64,000 bases of DNA from Anaerocolumna sp. (GTDB lineage Bacteria; Bacillota; Clostridia; Lachnospirales; Lachnospiraceae), in contig JAQSXJ010000001.1 of the NCBI GenBank assembly GCA_029256725.1, positions 1 through 64,000 on the forward strand, read 5' to 3'. Each line of letters begins with the position of its first letter. The first letter of the stretch is position 1. The notes under the pieces are model-generated. The model worked only from the letters and a program-made list of their open reading frames with translations, had not been told where the DNA came from and did not search any database. The position numbers were made by a program, and so were the translations under genes. Positions 35,313-44,803 of the stretch are shown here, in pieces.

Positions 35313-35498
35313 ATGGCTAAATGTGCAATTTGTGAAAAAAGTGCTCACTTTGGAAATGCTGTGAGTCATTCTCATAGAAGATCAAATAAGATGTGGAAGG
35401 CTAATGTTAAGTCTGTTAAGATTTTGGTTAACGGTGCAGCAAAGAAAACTTATGTGTGTACTTCATGTCTGAGATCTGGTAAAGTGGAACGTGCATAG
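35313..35498 (+). CDS. rpmB: Ribosomal protein L28
   Basis: A 61-residue L28: AKCAICEKSAHFGNAVSHSH at the start, RRSNKMWKANVKSV, and CTSCLRSGKVERA at the end. Two CxxC pairs (CAIC, CTSC) are kept, so this is the zinc-binding C+ form. GGGAGGTG lies before the ATG at 35313. Single gene with its own promoter and terminator. Confidence 0.97.
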   Translation: MAKCAICEKSAHFGNAVSHSHRRSNKMWKANVKSVKILVNGAAKKTYVCTSCLRSGKVERA

Positions 35499-35572
35499 TA
35501 CTTATTAATTAGGACCTCCGGACAACCGTTGGTCCCGATTTTTATCGCTTTGTATCAAATGCATAAGAAAAT

Positions 35573-35600
35573 AGCCTGCTGGTAACAGCAGGCTTATTTT
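35573..35600 (+). terminator. Terminator of rpmB
   Basis: AGCCTGCTG-GTAA-CAGCAGGCT (35573-35594), then TATTTTTT. An earlier GGACC ... GGTCC stem with ATTTTTA (35512-35544) may be a first, weaker terminator. Read in reverse it also lies 3' of the small minus-strand gene. Confidence 0.92.
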
Positions 35601-35639
35601 TTGTCTATATTAGATGAATTTAGTGATACCTGATTGCTA

Positions 35640-35777
35640 TCAACAGGTAAATAAATTGTATCCAAGTATAAGAAGCAGGATAATAATGCATACGGCTATG
35701 ATACCATTTGTGATAAACAACATAATAGTCATACCTACAGCTATCCAGAAAAGGATAAAACCAATCATTCTCTTCAT
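35640..35777 (-). CDS. Small two-span membrane protein
   Basis: A 45-residue frame, ATG at 35777 to TGA at 35640. The sequence starts MKRMIGFILFWIAVGMTIM and ends GYNLFTC, with two hydrophobic stretches separated by FITNG, so it is a two-helix hairpin in the membrane. A TGAGG element lies 8 bases before the ATG. It converges on rpmB and shares its terminator region. Unknown function; the composition is clearly that of a membrane protein and not of random frame. Confidence 0.7.
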   Translation of the reverse strand: MKRMIGFILFWIAVGMTIMLFITNGIIAVCIIILLLILGYNLFTC

Positions 35778-36138
35778 AGGCTAACCTCATTTACAAAAAA
35801 GAAGTACTGCAAAGTACTGTGAATAGTGATTTGTAGCTTATATTAGCCAATATATGCATATAATTTTTGCTTTATATTATAATTAGAAAAAATTATGGCA
35901 TAATATAACTAAACTAATAAAAATGAAATTGGGTTGATGATTAAAGACAACGTTCTGCGCAAAAGAGCAATATATAAAAAAATAGGGTACATAGAGCCTT
36001 GAGAATAAAATTAGTATTCCATTTTATTTAAAAAAAGGTTATAATAGAAAGGAATGGAAGATTGAATAGATAACTTACCTTTGGCTTTTGCTTTGTGAGT
36101 ATTCGTCATGGTTAAAATTAATAGAATGGAGGATTCCA
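35778..36138 (+). other. Intergenic region before the Asp23 gene
   Basis: AT-rich, no gene. A TATAAT at 36040-36045 (weak TTCCAT at 36017) is the probable promoter of the Asp23-fakA pair. Nothing else is recognised. Confidence 0.5.
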
Positions 36139-36495
36139 ATGAAGGGACACATGAATACAAAAATCGGTGAAGTATCAATAGATAACGATGTGCTTGCTAA
36201 GTACGCGGGTTCATCTGCAGTTGAGTGTTTTGGTGTAGTAGGTATGGCATCTGTCAACATGAAGGATGGACTTGTAAAACTTCTGATGCGGGAAAGTTTG
36301 AAGCATGGTGTAAACATTTTGCTGGAAGATAATAAAATAATTATTGATTTGCATATCATTGTATCTTATGGAGTAAGTATTTCAGCCGTTGCTGAGAACC
36401 TGATCAGTAATGTAAAATACAAGGTAGAAGAATTTACCGGTATGGAAGTTATTAAAATAAATATTTTTGTCGAAGGCGTAAGAGTCATAGACTAG
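36139..36495 (+). CDS. Asp23/Gls24-family protein
   Basis: A 118-residue protein of the alkaline-shock/Gls24 family: GEVSIDNDVLAKYAGSSAVE, VNMKDGLVKLL, IDLHIIVSYGVSI, and EEFTGMEVIKINIFVEGV. The start at 36139 is set by GGAGG; the frame is open to 36088. It is 31 bases from the DAK2 gene, an association conserved across Firmicutes (yloU-yloV). Role in cell-envelope homeostasis is suggested for the family. Confidence 0.9.
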   Translation: MKGHMNTKIGEVSIDNDVLAKYAGSSAVECFGVVGMASVNMKDGLVKLLMRESLKHGVNILLEDNKIIIDLHIIVSYGVSISAVAENLISNVKYKVEEFTGMEVIKINIFVEGVRVID

Positions 36496-36526
36496 CGGAG
36501 AATTACTGTTAAGGAGGAATAAATTT

Positions 36527-38227
36527 GTGGTTATTAATAATATAGATGCCAATATGCTCCGGAAGATGTTTTTATCGGGAGCAAAAAGCATTGAAGCAAA
36601 GAAAGAATATATCAACGAGTTGAATGTATTTCCTGTACCGGATGGTGATACGGGTACCAATATGACATTAACTATTATGTCTGCGGCACGTGATGTCAGC
36701 CAAATGGAGAACCCTACGATGGAAGGGCTGTCAAAGGCTATATCAAGCGGATCTCTAAGAGGTGCAAGAGGTAATTCAGGAGTTATCTTATCTCAGTTAT
36801 GCAGAGGCTTTTGCAAAGAAATCAAAGATTATCAGGAGTTAAACACACAGACTTTGGCTACTGCTGCTTCTAAAGCAGTTGAGACTGCTTATAAGGCGGT
36901 TATGAAGCCCAAGGAAGGAACAATCCTTACTGTTGCCAGAGGCGGTGCTGAGAAAGCAGCAGCTCTTGCAGCAGAAACTGATGACATTGAATATTTTTGC
37001 AGTGAGATTATAAAACATATGGAAGAAGTTCTTGCACATACACCTGATCTGCTGCCTGTATTAAAAGAGGCAGGAGTTGTAGATTCCGGCGGACAGGGTC
37101 TTCTTGAGATAATAAAAGGTGCATATGATGCTCTTCTTGGTAAAGAGATTGATTTTGATCAAGCTCCGAGCAGCGAACATGTGAATGCTGGCAGCAACTC
37201 AGAAACAGCTGTTAACAAAGAAAATATCGACACTGCTGATATTAAATTCGGTTACTGTACTGAATTTATCATCATGCTGGAGAAAGAATATAACGAGAAT
37301 ACGGATTTAGAATTTAAGTCATATCTTGAGTCTATTGGTGATTCCCTGGTAGTTGTATCAGACGATGAAATTGTCAAGGTTCATGTACATACCAATGATC
37401 CTGGACTTGCCATTCAGAAAGCTTTAACCTTTGGTTCGCTGTCTAGAATGAAGATTGATAACATGAGAGAAGAACACCATGAGAGACTGATAAAAGATGC
37501 CGAAAATCTTGCTAAGAAGCAGGCTGAGGAGAAGAAAGTCAAGGAACAGGTGAAAGAACAGCCTGCCAAGGAAGTTGGATTTATTTCAGTTTCCATCGGA
37601 GAAGGAATCAATGAAATATTTAAAGGTCTGGGAGTTGACTATATTATAGCTGGCGGACAGACAATGAATCCTAGTACCGAAGATATGTTAAATGCCATTG
37701 AAGCTGTTAATGCTAAGAATATCTTTATTCTTCCTAATAACAGCAACATTATCCTGACAGCTCAACAGGCAAAAGAACTTACACAGGATAAGAATATTAT
37801 TGTTATTCCTACAAAAACAGTACCTCAGGGTATTACAGCAATTATAAATTATGTCCATGATAAAACAGCAGAGGAAAATGAAACACGTATGACTGCTGAA
37901 ATGCAGAAGGTAAAGAGCGGTCAGGTAACCTATGCGGTAAGAGATACGAATCTGGACGGAAAAGAAATCAAGCAGGGAAATATCATGGGTCTTGATGAGA
38001 AGACGATTCTTTCCGTGGGTACTGATATTGAAGAAACTACCTTTGGACTGGTAAGCGGCTTGACAGATGACGATTCAGAGTTGATCAGTCTGTACTATGG
38101 TGAAGAAATAACAGAGGAGACTGCTGAAGCTTTAGCAGAGCGTATAAGAGAAGCCTTCCCTCAAGCTGATGTAGAAGTTCACTTTGGCGGTCAGCCTGTT
38201 TATTACTATGTACTGTCAGTAGAATAA
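36527..38227 (+). CDS. DAK2-domain protein, FakA/YloV-type fatty acid kinase subunit
   Basis: A 566-residue cytoplasmic kinase. The N-terminal DAK2 (DhaL-like) domain is clear (NVFPVPDGDTGTNM at ~30-43, with the metal-binding Asp residues; GSLRGARGNSGVILSQ). The middle and C-terminal parts match the FakA family. FakA phosphorylates fatty acids held by a FakB (DegV) protein; no fakB is in this window. GTG start at 36527 with AAGGAGG 9 bases upstream. Paired with the Asp23 gene, as yloU-yloV in Bacillus. Confidence 0.9.
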   Translation: MVINNIDANMLRKMFLSGAKSIEAKKEYINELNVFPVPDGDTGTNMTLTIMSAARDVSQMENPTMEGLSKAISSGSLRGARGNSGVILSQLCRGFCKEIKDYQELNTQTLATAASKAVETAYKAVMKPKEGTILTVARGGAEKAAALAAETDDIEYFCSEIIKHMEEVLAHTPDLLPVLKEAGVVDSGGQGLLEIIKGAYDALLGKEIDFDQAPSSEHVNAGSNSETAVNKENIDTADIKFGYCTEFIIMLEKEYNENTDLEFKSYLESIGDSLVVVSDDEIVKVHVHTNDPGLAIQKALTFGSLSRMKIDNMREEHHERLIKDAENLAKKQAEEKKVKEQVKEQPAKEVGFISVSIGEGINEIFKGLGVDYIIAGGQTMNPSTEDMLNAIEAVNAKNIFILPNNSNIILTAQQAKELTQDKNIIVIPTKTVPQGITAIINYVHDKTAEENETRMTAEMQKVKSGQVTYAVRDTNLDGKEIKQGNIMGLDEKTILSVGTDIEETTFGLVSGLTDDDSELISLYYGEEITEETAEALAERIREAFPQADVEVHFGGQPVYYYVLSVE

Positions 38228-38268
38228 GAGATGTAAGCTTCATCCTCTGATTCATAATATATAATAAT

Positions 38269-38338
38269 AAGGTTCTTGAAGCTTTTGTAAGACCAGCCTA
38301 TCAGGCTTCGCGACTTACCGGCTACAGGAACCTTTTTT
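38269..38338 (+). terminator. Terminator of the Asp23-fakA operon
   Basis: AAGGTTCTTG pairs with CAGGAACCTT (one G-U), with an inner branched region, and is followed by TTTT. Confidence 0.85.
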
Positions 38339-38389
38339 ACACTTAATTGTATGTTATGATGTGAGATTAAAAGGGGCAGTATTCAAAGG

Positions 38390-38614
38390 GGACGGCGAAC
38401 TGCACAAAACAGAAAGAACTCATGTTTCGATTCCAAGGCATAAGAAGTCCTAATTCTCTGGATATTTTATGCTTGATATATTATAAAACAGATAACTCGT
38501 TACGCTCAAACAATCTGTTTTATAATATAGCATAAAATATCCAGAGAAAAGGACTTCTAATGCCTTTCCATAGGCACATTCGTTCTTTCTGTTTTGTGCA
38601 ATTCGCCTGAAATC
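38390..38614 (+). repeat. 225-bp long-palindrome element, copy A
   Basis: A near-perfect inverted repeat: GGCGAA-TGCACAAAACAG-AAAGAAC (38394-38419) pairs with 38582-38607. The arms then continue through GGCAT-AGAAGTCC and TTCTCTG, an AT-rich 10-bp block, a conserved 4-base bulge, and AAAACAGAT/ATCTGTTTT, to a loop with AACTCG-TTA-CGCTCA. It is 225 bp, with conserved asymmetric ends GGAC and TGAAATC. A second copy lies at 47485-47709 on the other strand. It has no ORF. See findings for the covariation between the copies. Confidence 0.93.
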
Positions 38615-38727
38615 GTATGGAATGAAGGCTTTTGATACTCATATCAGATTATGTTAAAAATTTCATGATTACGTCTGTTTACATAAACCCATAATAATGA
38701 TGATAAGGTATGGAAAGGATTATGTAA

Positions 38728-39039
38728 TTGAATATGCAGAAAAAGCAAGTCCCAAAAAGCACATTAAAAAATATAGAAAAAAAGCTTAAGCCTAAATTAT
38801 TCGTTTTTATTTTACAGAGCCTTATCTTGCTTGGACCTTATGCGAATTATTTCTTGATAGTACTTGATAAGAATTATAAGGAATTGATAAAGGTTGGAAT
38901 AGCGATAGGAATCACTCTGCCTTTATTAACGCTTAATTGGGTGTTGTATTTCTGGCTTAGAAAAGGCTATAAGACTGATGCAAAAGAATTATTTGAGATA
39001 GATTTAAAATCTAAAGAAGATGGGAGTAGTGTGAAATAA
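38728..39039 (+). CDS. Small two-span membrane protein
   Basis: A 103-residue protein with two hydrophobic helices (~25-46 and ~56-77, FVFILQSLILLGPYANYFLIV and IAIGITLPLLTLNWVLYFWL) and a charged tail. The TTG at 38728 has AAAGGA at good distance; an ATG follows two codons later. It lies between palindrome copy A and recG. No recognised family. Confidence 0.65.
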   Translation: MNMQKKQVPKSTLKNIEKKLKPKLFVFILQSLILLGPYANYFLIVLDKNYKELIKVGIAIGITLPLLTLNWVLYFWLRKGYKTDAKELFEIDLKSKEDGSSVK

Positions 39040-39103
39040 AATACATTTCCCATTTCTTATTTCTTGATTTATATGTGTGCTAAAGCACACGGATGGGAGT
39101 TCT

Positions 39104-41146
39104 ATGAATAATCTTAAACTTACTGATTCTGTTTCCTCTGTGAAAGGGGTTGGTGAAAAGACAGAACAGGGTCTGGCGAAATTAGCTATTTATACTGTGT
39201 CAGACCTCATAAGACATTATCCCAGAGATTATGATGCTTACGAGCCGCCTAAACCTATTGAATCTCTGGAAGAAGGGGAGAAGGCTGCCATTGAGGCGTC
39301 AGTTATCACTTCACCGCTGGTTAAGCAGGTGAGAAACTTAAAAATAATTGGAGTCAGGGTAAAGGATGCCAGCGGTACCATCAACATCAGCTGGTTTAAT
39401 ATGCCCTTTCTTAAGAATCGGCTCAGATCCGGCTACCATTACATATTCAGAGGGAAAGCCATAAGAAAAAACGGTGTTCTTGTTATTGAACAGCCGGAGA
39501 TCTATACAAGAGATGAATACCGGGCTAAAATGAATATTTTACAGCCGGTGTATCCGTTAACAGACGGAATTACCAACAATCTGCTGACCAAAGCTATTAA
39601 ATATGCCCTTTCTGCCGTGGATGATACCGGAGAGTATCTGCCGAAAAGAATTATAAAAGAATATAAACTGATGAATGGTAAGAATGCATTAATGGAAGTG
39701 CATTTTCCTAAAGACAGGGAGCTCCTTGGAGAGGCAAGAAGAAGACTTATCTTTGATGAGTTCTTTCAATTTACATTGGCTTTGGCTCATTTAAAGGAAA
39801 GCAAGACAGGATGGGATAATAATTTTATATTAGCGGAAAGAGAGGGAGTTACAGATTATCTTAATAAGCTCCCCTATAAGCTTACCAACGCGCAGAACAG
39901 AGTGTGGGGAGAGATACAAAAAGATCTGCAGTCTAGTCATTCCATGAACCGTTTGGTGCAGGGAGATGTAGGTTCCGGTAAAACCATACTTGCCGCTCTG
40001 TCTCTTCTGTTAACTGCACTGAACGGATATCAGGGATGCCTTATGGTACCCACAGAAGTTCTCGCAAAACAGCATTTTGAAAGTATCAGTGATTCCTTTA
40101 AGACCTATGGGGTCAGTACGGTGCTGTTAACAGGTTCTATGACCGCTGCCACAAAGCGGGGTGTATATGAAAAAATCAAAAGCGGTGAAGCTCAGATAAT
40201 AATAGGAACCCACGCCTTGATACAGGAAAAAGCGGAATATAAAGATTTGGCTCTGGTGGTAACAGATGAACAGCATCGATTTGGTGTCAGACAAAGAGAA
40301 ACTTTATCAGATAAAGGAAACCATCCTCACGTCCTGGTTATGAGTGCAACACCTATTCCGAGAACCCTTGCGATTATTCTCTACGGTGATCTGGATATTT
40401 CCTTGGTGGACGAGCTGCCGGCAGGCAGAAACCCTATCAAAAATTGTGTGGTTGATACAGGATATAGAAGTACTGCATACCGTTTTATAGGCAATCAGAT
40501 AAAAGAAGGTCATCAGGCTTATGTTATCTGTCCTATGGTGGAGGAAAGTGAGGCTATTGAAGCTGAAAATGTCATTGAATATACAGAGAAGCTAAGAGAA
40601 GCCATATCTTTTGCCAATATAGACTATCTCCATGGTAAAATGAAACCTCAGGAGAAGAATGATATCATGGAGCGTTTTACAAAAGGAGAGATACAGGTGC
40701 TGGTATCAACTACTGTAGTAGAAGTAGGAGTAAATGTTCCCAATGCTACGGTTATGATGGTTGAGAATGCAGAACGTTTCGGACTGGCCCAGCTTCATCA
40801 GTTGAGAGGAAGGGTGGGACGTGGTAATGCTCAATCCTATTGTATCCTGGTATGCGGAAGAGCCGGTAAGGATATCAGAAAAAGACTTGAGATATTAAAT
40901 CAATCCAATGACGGCTTCTATATAGCTGGTGAGGATCTTAAACTTCGCGGTCCGGGAGATATGTTTGGTATCAGACAAAGCGGTGAAATGGAATTCAAGT
41001 TAGGAGATATCTATCAGGATGCCAAAGTGTTAATGGAAGCCAATGAAGCTGCTAAACAGCTGACAAAAGAAGAACTGGACACCATACTTACGGATGCTCC
41101 TGAATTAAAGATAAAGCTTGAGACTTTTAAAGGTGGAACCTTATAA
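39104..41146 (+). CDS. recG: ATP-dependent DNA helicase RecG
   Basis: A 680-residue helicase that remodels stalled forks and recombination intermediates. The N-terminal wedge/OB part (VKGVGEKTEQGLAKL, LIRHYPRDYDAYE) is followed by Walker A GDVGSGKT (287-294), DEQH box (TDEQHRFGVRQRE), SATPIPRTLA and motif VI QLRGRVGRG. GGGAG precedes the ATG at 39104; the frame is open to 39077. Full length and intact. Confidence 0.97.
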   Translation: MNNLKLTDSVSSVKGVGEKTEQGLAKLAIYTVSDLIRHYPRDYDAYEPPKPIESLEEGEKAAIEASVITSPLVKQVRNLKIIGVRVKDASGTINISWFNMPFLKNRLRSGYHYIFRGKAIRKNGVLVIEQPEIYTRDEYRAKMNILQPVYPLTDGITNNLLTKAIKYALSAVDDTGEYLPKRIIKEYKLMNGKNALMEVHFPKDRELLGEARRRLIFDEFFQFTLALAHLKESKTGWDNNFILAEREGVTDYLNKLPYKLTNAQNRVWGEIQKDLQSSHSMNRLVQGDVGSGKTILAALSLLLTALNGYQGCLMVPTEVLAKQHFESISDSFKTYGVSTVLLTGSMTAATKRGVYEKIKSGEAQIIIGTHALIQEKAEYKDLALVVTDEQHRFGVRQRETLSDKGNHPHVLVMSATPIPRTLAIILYGDLDISLVDELPAGRNPIKNCVVDTGYRSTAYRFIGNQIKEGHQAYVICPMVEESEAIEAENVIEYTEKLREAISFANIDYLHGKMKPQEKNDIMERFTKGEIQVLVSTTVVEVGVNVPNATVMMVENAERFGLAQLHQLRGRVGRGNAQSYCILVCGRAGKDIRKRLEILNQSNDGFYIAGEDLKLRGPGDMFGIRQSGEMEFKLGDIYQDAKVLMEANEAAKQLTKEELDTILTDAPELKIKLETFKGGTL

Positions 41147-41276
41147 TTTGCCTCTTTTTATTTTGATAGTGTTATTGTATAATATTTCTATATAAGTTTA
41201 ATTTTAGTACAGGTGCAATGAGTTTTCAAACACACCCTAACAGTTACTACCGGCGATACAGCTAAGGGAGAGACAT

Positions 41277-42869
41277 ATGCACAGCAGTTATTCAACGGAA
41301 ACCTTACACAGGATTGGTAATGAAAATTATAATAATTTAAACCTTCTCTGTTCCTTGCTTTTAAGTGAAGGCTATTGGGAGACGCCGGAAAGTGTCATCC
41401 ATAAAAGCATTGAAGAGGTACTTGACCTATATATTCAGGCAGTAGCCGTTTCCTTATGCAACACCTGTAACCTGTTAGGTGAAGCGGAGACAGGCTATAT
41501 TCTTGGAGTAACAAAAAAGGATATGTTAGGTTTGGGAACAAAAGGGCAAAGAGATGAGGAATTATCAGATGCTGCACAAAAGGTCATAAAGTCGCCACCC
41601 ATCCTGCTTCAGTTATGCAATCTTTATGATATTGAGAAAAAAGATAGTCTGGCAGCACAGTTTACGAATTCCTTGTTTAACATCCTTCTGGCTCTAACAG
41701 ATTTAAGCCACGCAAGAAACCGGGATACAGGTTCTTTTCTAATGGCATATTATAAGAGAATAAGTGTATTTTATAACAATGGGAATGATATATACCGTAT
41801 GAGTGAGCGGGAAGTATTTCGTAAGATTAATAGTGAGGAATTCAACGCCACGTCGCTATATTTAAAGACCATTAATCGAGCAGCAGGAGAAGAAGAGCAT
41901 CAAAGAAAGAAAGATAATTTCAGAAATGCAGGGCAGTTAAATCATGGTAATGATCCAGGTGACTTTGTAAATAGAAAAGATATTACCGGACAAGCAACAT
42001 TAAATGGCAGCTCTTTACCACGAGCTGAGGCAGAAACCGAAGAGGAAGTACAAGCTGACAGATTATCTGAGCTCTTAACAGAATTAGATGATTTAATTGG
42101 TTTATCAAATGTTAAGCAGGAAATCAATTCTCTTATAAATCTGATAAAAATGAAGGGAATAAGGGAAGAATACGGGATGCCTGCAATGAACCTCTCATAT
42201 CATATGGTATATACAGGGAATCCGGGAACTGGTAAGACCACCATAGCAAGGCTTATAGCTGAAATCTATAAAGAACTGGGCATCCTTAGTAAAGGAAATC
42301 TGGTAGAGACTGACAGAAGCGGGCTAGTAGCCGGATACGTGGGACAGACTGCACTTAAAGTTAAGGAAGTGGTAGAGGAAGCCTTAGGAGGAGTCCTTTT
42401 TATTGATGAAGCCTATTCTCTTGCAGGAAATGAGCTTGCAGGTGATTTTGGAAAAGAAGCGGTGGATGCATTAGTGAAGCTGATGGAGGATAACAGAGAC
42501 AATCTGGTAGTTATCGTAGCCGGTTATACGGAGGAAATGAGAACCTTTTTAAAATCCAATACGGGGTTAATATCAAGATTTAACAGATTTATTAATTTTC
42601 CAGACTATACCATTGAGGAATTGACAGCAATTCTAACTTTAATGGCTAAGAACTCCGGGTTAAGCATTGAAGAAGAGGCTGTAGCACATGTAAGAATTTA
42701 TTTAAGTACTTTAGATAAATTAAATACGAAAGAATTTGGCAATGCCAGAGGAATACGTAATATCTTTGAGAAAATTCTGGTTAATCAGGCAAACCGCCTG
42801 ATATCCAGTACAAAACCTACGAAAGAGCAGGTAGAGACAATCACGCTGGCAGATGTCACTAATATATAA
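41277..42869 (+). CDS. SpoVK/CbxX-CfxQ-type AAA+ ATPase with unknown N-terminal domain
   Basis: A 530-residue protein. Residues ~275-525 form a CbxX/SpoVK AAA+ module: Walker A GNPGTGKTT (~313), Walker B VLFIDEAYSL (~373), sensor/arginine region GLISRFNRFINFPDY, and GNARGIRNIFEK. The N-terminal ~260 residues are helical and unlike SpoVK of Bacillus (~320 residues in all). They contain an NTCNL Cys and no known domain. SD GGGAGAG before the ATG. It is likely a sporulation ATPase, but the N-terminal extension may direct a different client. Confidence 0.85.
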   Translation: MHSSYSTETLHRIGNENYNNLNLLCSLLLSEGYWETPESVIHKSIEEVLDLYIQAVAVSLCNTCNLLGEAETGYILGVTKKDMLGLGTKGQRDEELSDAAQKVIKSPPILLQLCNLYDIEKKDSLAAQFTNSLFNILLALTDLSHARNRDTGSFLMAYYKRISVFYNNGNDIYRMSEREVFRKINSEEFNATSLYLKTINRAAGEEEHQRKKDNFRNAGQLNHGNDPGDFVNRKDITGQATLNGSSLPRAEAETEEEVQADRLSELLTELDDLIGLSNVKQEINSLINLIKMKGIREEYGMPAMNLSYHMVYTGNPGTGKTTIARLIAEIYKELGILSKGNLVETDRSGLVAGYVGQTALKVKEVVEEALGGVLFIDEAYSLAGNELAGDFGKEAVDALVKLMEDNRDNLVVIVAGYTEEMRTFLKSNTGLISRFNRFINFPDYTIEELTAILTLMAKNSGLSIEEEAVAHVRIYLSTLDKLNTKEFGNARGIRNIFEKILVNQANRLISSTKPTKEQVETITLADVTNI

Positions 42870-42894
42870 AAAGAGAAAATAAAAGGAGTAGCGT

Positions 42895-43989
42895 ATGAAA
42901 TATAAGTATGTTGTAGTAGGCGCAGGACTGGCTGGCTTGACAGCGGCAGAGCGTATAGCCGAAGTACTGGATGAAGAGGTACTGGTTATTGAAAAAAGGA
43001 GTCACATTGGTGGAAATGTTTATGATTCCTATGATGAAGAAGGAATATTAATCCATAACTACGGACCGCATATTTTTCATACAAATGATAAAGAAGTTTT
43101 TGAATATTTAAGCAGATTTACGCCTTGGCATCATTTTTGGCACAGAGTACTGACTTATGTTGACGGTAATCTAGTTCCCATGCCTATTACTGTAGAAACT
43201 ATCAATAAGATATACAACCTAAATCTTAGCTGCTTTGATGTGGAAGAGTTTTTAAAAAAACAAGCAGTTTCTATGGATGAGGTATCGACTAGTAAAGATG
43301 TGGCGCTTAGTAAAGTCGGAGAGGATCTGTATAAGAAAATATTTGAAAATTATACACGAAAACAATGGGGAGTTGATCCGGCAGAATTAGATACTTCTGT
43401 TATATCAAGAATTCCCATACGTGCAAACCGTGATACCAGATATTTTAACGATACTTATCAGGGCATGCCTAAATACGGTTATGCAAAGATGTGCCAGAAT
43501 ATGATCAGTAATAAGAAAATCAAAGTAATGCTTAATACAGATTATAAGGAAATTATTGGTGATCTGGAATATGATAAATTGATTTACACAGGACCTACGG
43601 ATTATTTCTACGATTATAAGCATGGTAAGATGGCATACAGAAGCATTGATTTTCAATTTGAAACCTATTCTAAGGAAGAATACCAGGAAGCACCGGTAGT
43701 AAATTATCCCAATGACTATGATTTTACCAGAATAACTGAATTTAAGAAACTTACAGGTCAGGAACATAAAAAGACCACTATCTTAAAAGAATTCCCAACC
43801 AGTGAAGGCGAACCCTATTATCCTTTCCCTACGAAAGAATATCAGGAACAGTTCAGGCTTTATCAAGCAGAGATGAAAAAGGAAGAAAAGGTAGTATTTC
43901 TTGGAAGACTGGCAGAATATCGATATTATAATATGGATGGAGTCGTAAGGCGCGTATTAAATGCCTTCGGAGGAGGTTTCCGTGGATAA
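42895..43989 (+). CDS. glf: UDP-galactopyranose mutase
   Basis: A 364-residue flavoenzyme that converts UDP-Galp to UDP-Galf for cell-surface glycans. The FAD motif VVVGAGLAGLTAAERIA is at the N-terminus, followed by HIGGNVYD, NYGPHIFHT and a C-terminal GRLAEYRYYNMDGV. Length and motifs agree with bacterial Glf. SD AAAAGGAG. Its stop overlaps the start of the GT2 gene by 8 bases, so a three-gene glycan operon is likely. Confidence 0.96.
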   Translation: MKYKYVVVGAGLAGLTAAERIAEVLDEEVLVIEKRSHIGGNVYDSYDEEGILIHNYGPHIFHTNDKEVFEYLSRFTPWHHFWHRVLTYVDGNLVPMPITVETINKIYNLNLSCFDVEEFLKKQAVSMDEVSTSKDVALSKVGEDLYKKIFENYTRKQWGVDPAELDTSVISRIPIRANRDTRYFNDTYQGMPKYGYAKMCQNMISNKKIKVMLNTDYKEIIGDLEYDKLIYTGPTDYFYDYKHGKMAYRSIDFQFETYSKEEYQEAPVVNYPNDYDFTRITEFKKLTGQEHKKTTILKEFPTSEGEPYYPFPTKEYQEQFRLYQAEMKKEEKVVFLGRLAEYRYYNMDGVVRRVLNAFGGGFRG

Positions 43990-44689
43990 GCTGTTTATAG
44001 TCATACCGGCGTATAATGAGGAAGCGAATATCGTTAATGTTATTGATGAATGGTATCAGGTAGTTCAACGAGCAGGAGATGGCAGCAGACTGGTTATTAT
44101 CGATGACGGCAGCAAAGACAGAACTTATGATATGATGAAGGAAGCCTCAAAAGAGCGAGAAGCCTTCCTGCCACTTACAAAACCAAATGGAGGACATGGT
44201 GCAACCATTCTTTATGGGTATAATTATGCTATTAAGGAAGGTGCAGACTATATCTTTCAGACAGATTCAGACGGACAGACGCTGCCAGAGGAATTCTGGC
44301 AGTTCTGGGAAGACAGAAAAAACCATGATATGATTATTGGCTACCGTAAAGGCAGGCAAGATGGATTTTCAAGGGTTTTTGTGACCAAGACTTTGAAATT
44401 AGTGTTACAGCTGGTATTCCATGTTAATGTAAAAGATGCCAACACACCCTTTCGGTTAATGGAGAGTAAAGTCTTACGGGATAATATAAAGCTTATACCA
44501 GAGAATTATAATTTGTCCAATGTTATAATTTCAGTGATCTATGCGAAAAAACATAAAAAAGTCAAATACGTACCTATCACCTTCAGACCAAGGCAGGGTG
44601 GTGTAAATTCTATTAATATGAAAAAAATCTTTCGAATTGGAAAACAGGCTGTAAAAGATTTTTCTTCTATAAACAAGTATATTCAGTAA
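43982..44689 (+). CDS. Family 2 glycosyltransferase
   Basis: A 235-residue GT-A enzyme of the dolichyl-phosphate-mannose/undecaprenyl-phosphate sugar type. It has the N-terminal LFIVIPAYNEEANIVNVI, DDGSKDRTYD, and the metal site TDSDGQT. There is no C-terminal membrane segment. It starts GTG at 43982, with AGGAGG 5 bases upstream inside glf, and overlaps it by 8 bases. It may use the nucleotide sugar made or handled by Glf, or charge a polyprenyl carrier for the DUF2298 protein downstream (inference). Confidence 0.88.
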   Translation: MDKLFIVIPAYNEEANIVNVIDEWYQVVQRAGDGSRLVIIDDGSKDRTYDMMKEASKEREAFLPLTKPNGGHGATILYGYNYAIKEGADYIFQTDSDGQTLPEEFWQFWEDRKNHDMIIGYRKGRQDGFSRVFVTKTLKLVLQLVFHVNVKDANTPFRLMESKVLRDNIKLIPENYNLSNVIISVIYAKKHKKVKYVPITFRPRQGGVNSINMKKIFRIGKQAVKDFSSINKYIQ

Positions 44690-44803
44690 TGTTTCTATTG
44701 CGGTCACACATTGTGCATCATATAAGACACCAGAAACCAGTCAAAAAACATTAATAATATGATAATTCAGATATACGAATATTCTTAGAGGAGCAGACGT
44801 TAG

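Noticed and set aside
38390-38614. Insertion sequence with transposase
   Set aside because: At 225 bp with no ORF and no target duplication it cannot be an autonomous IS; kept as a structured repeat instead.
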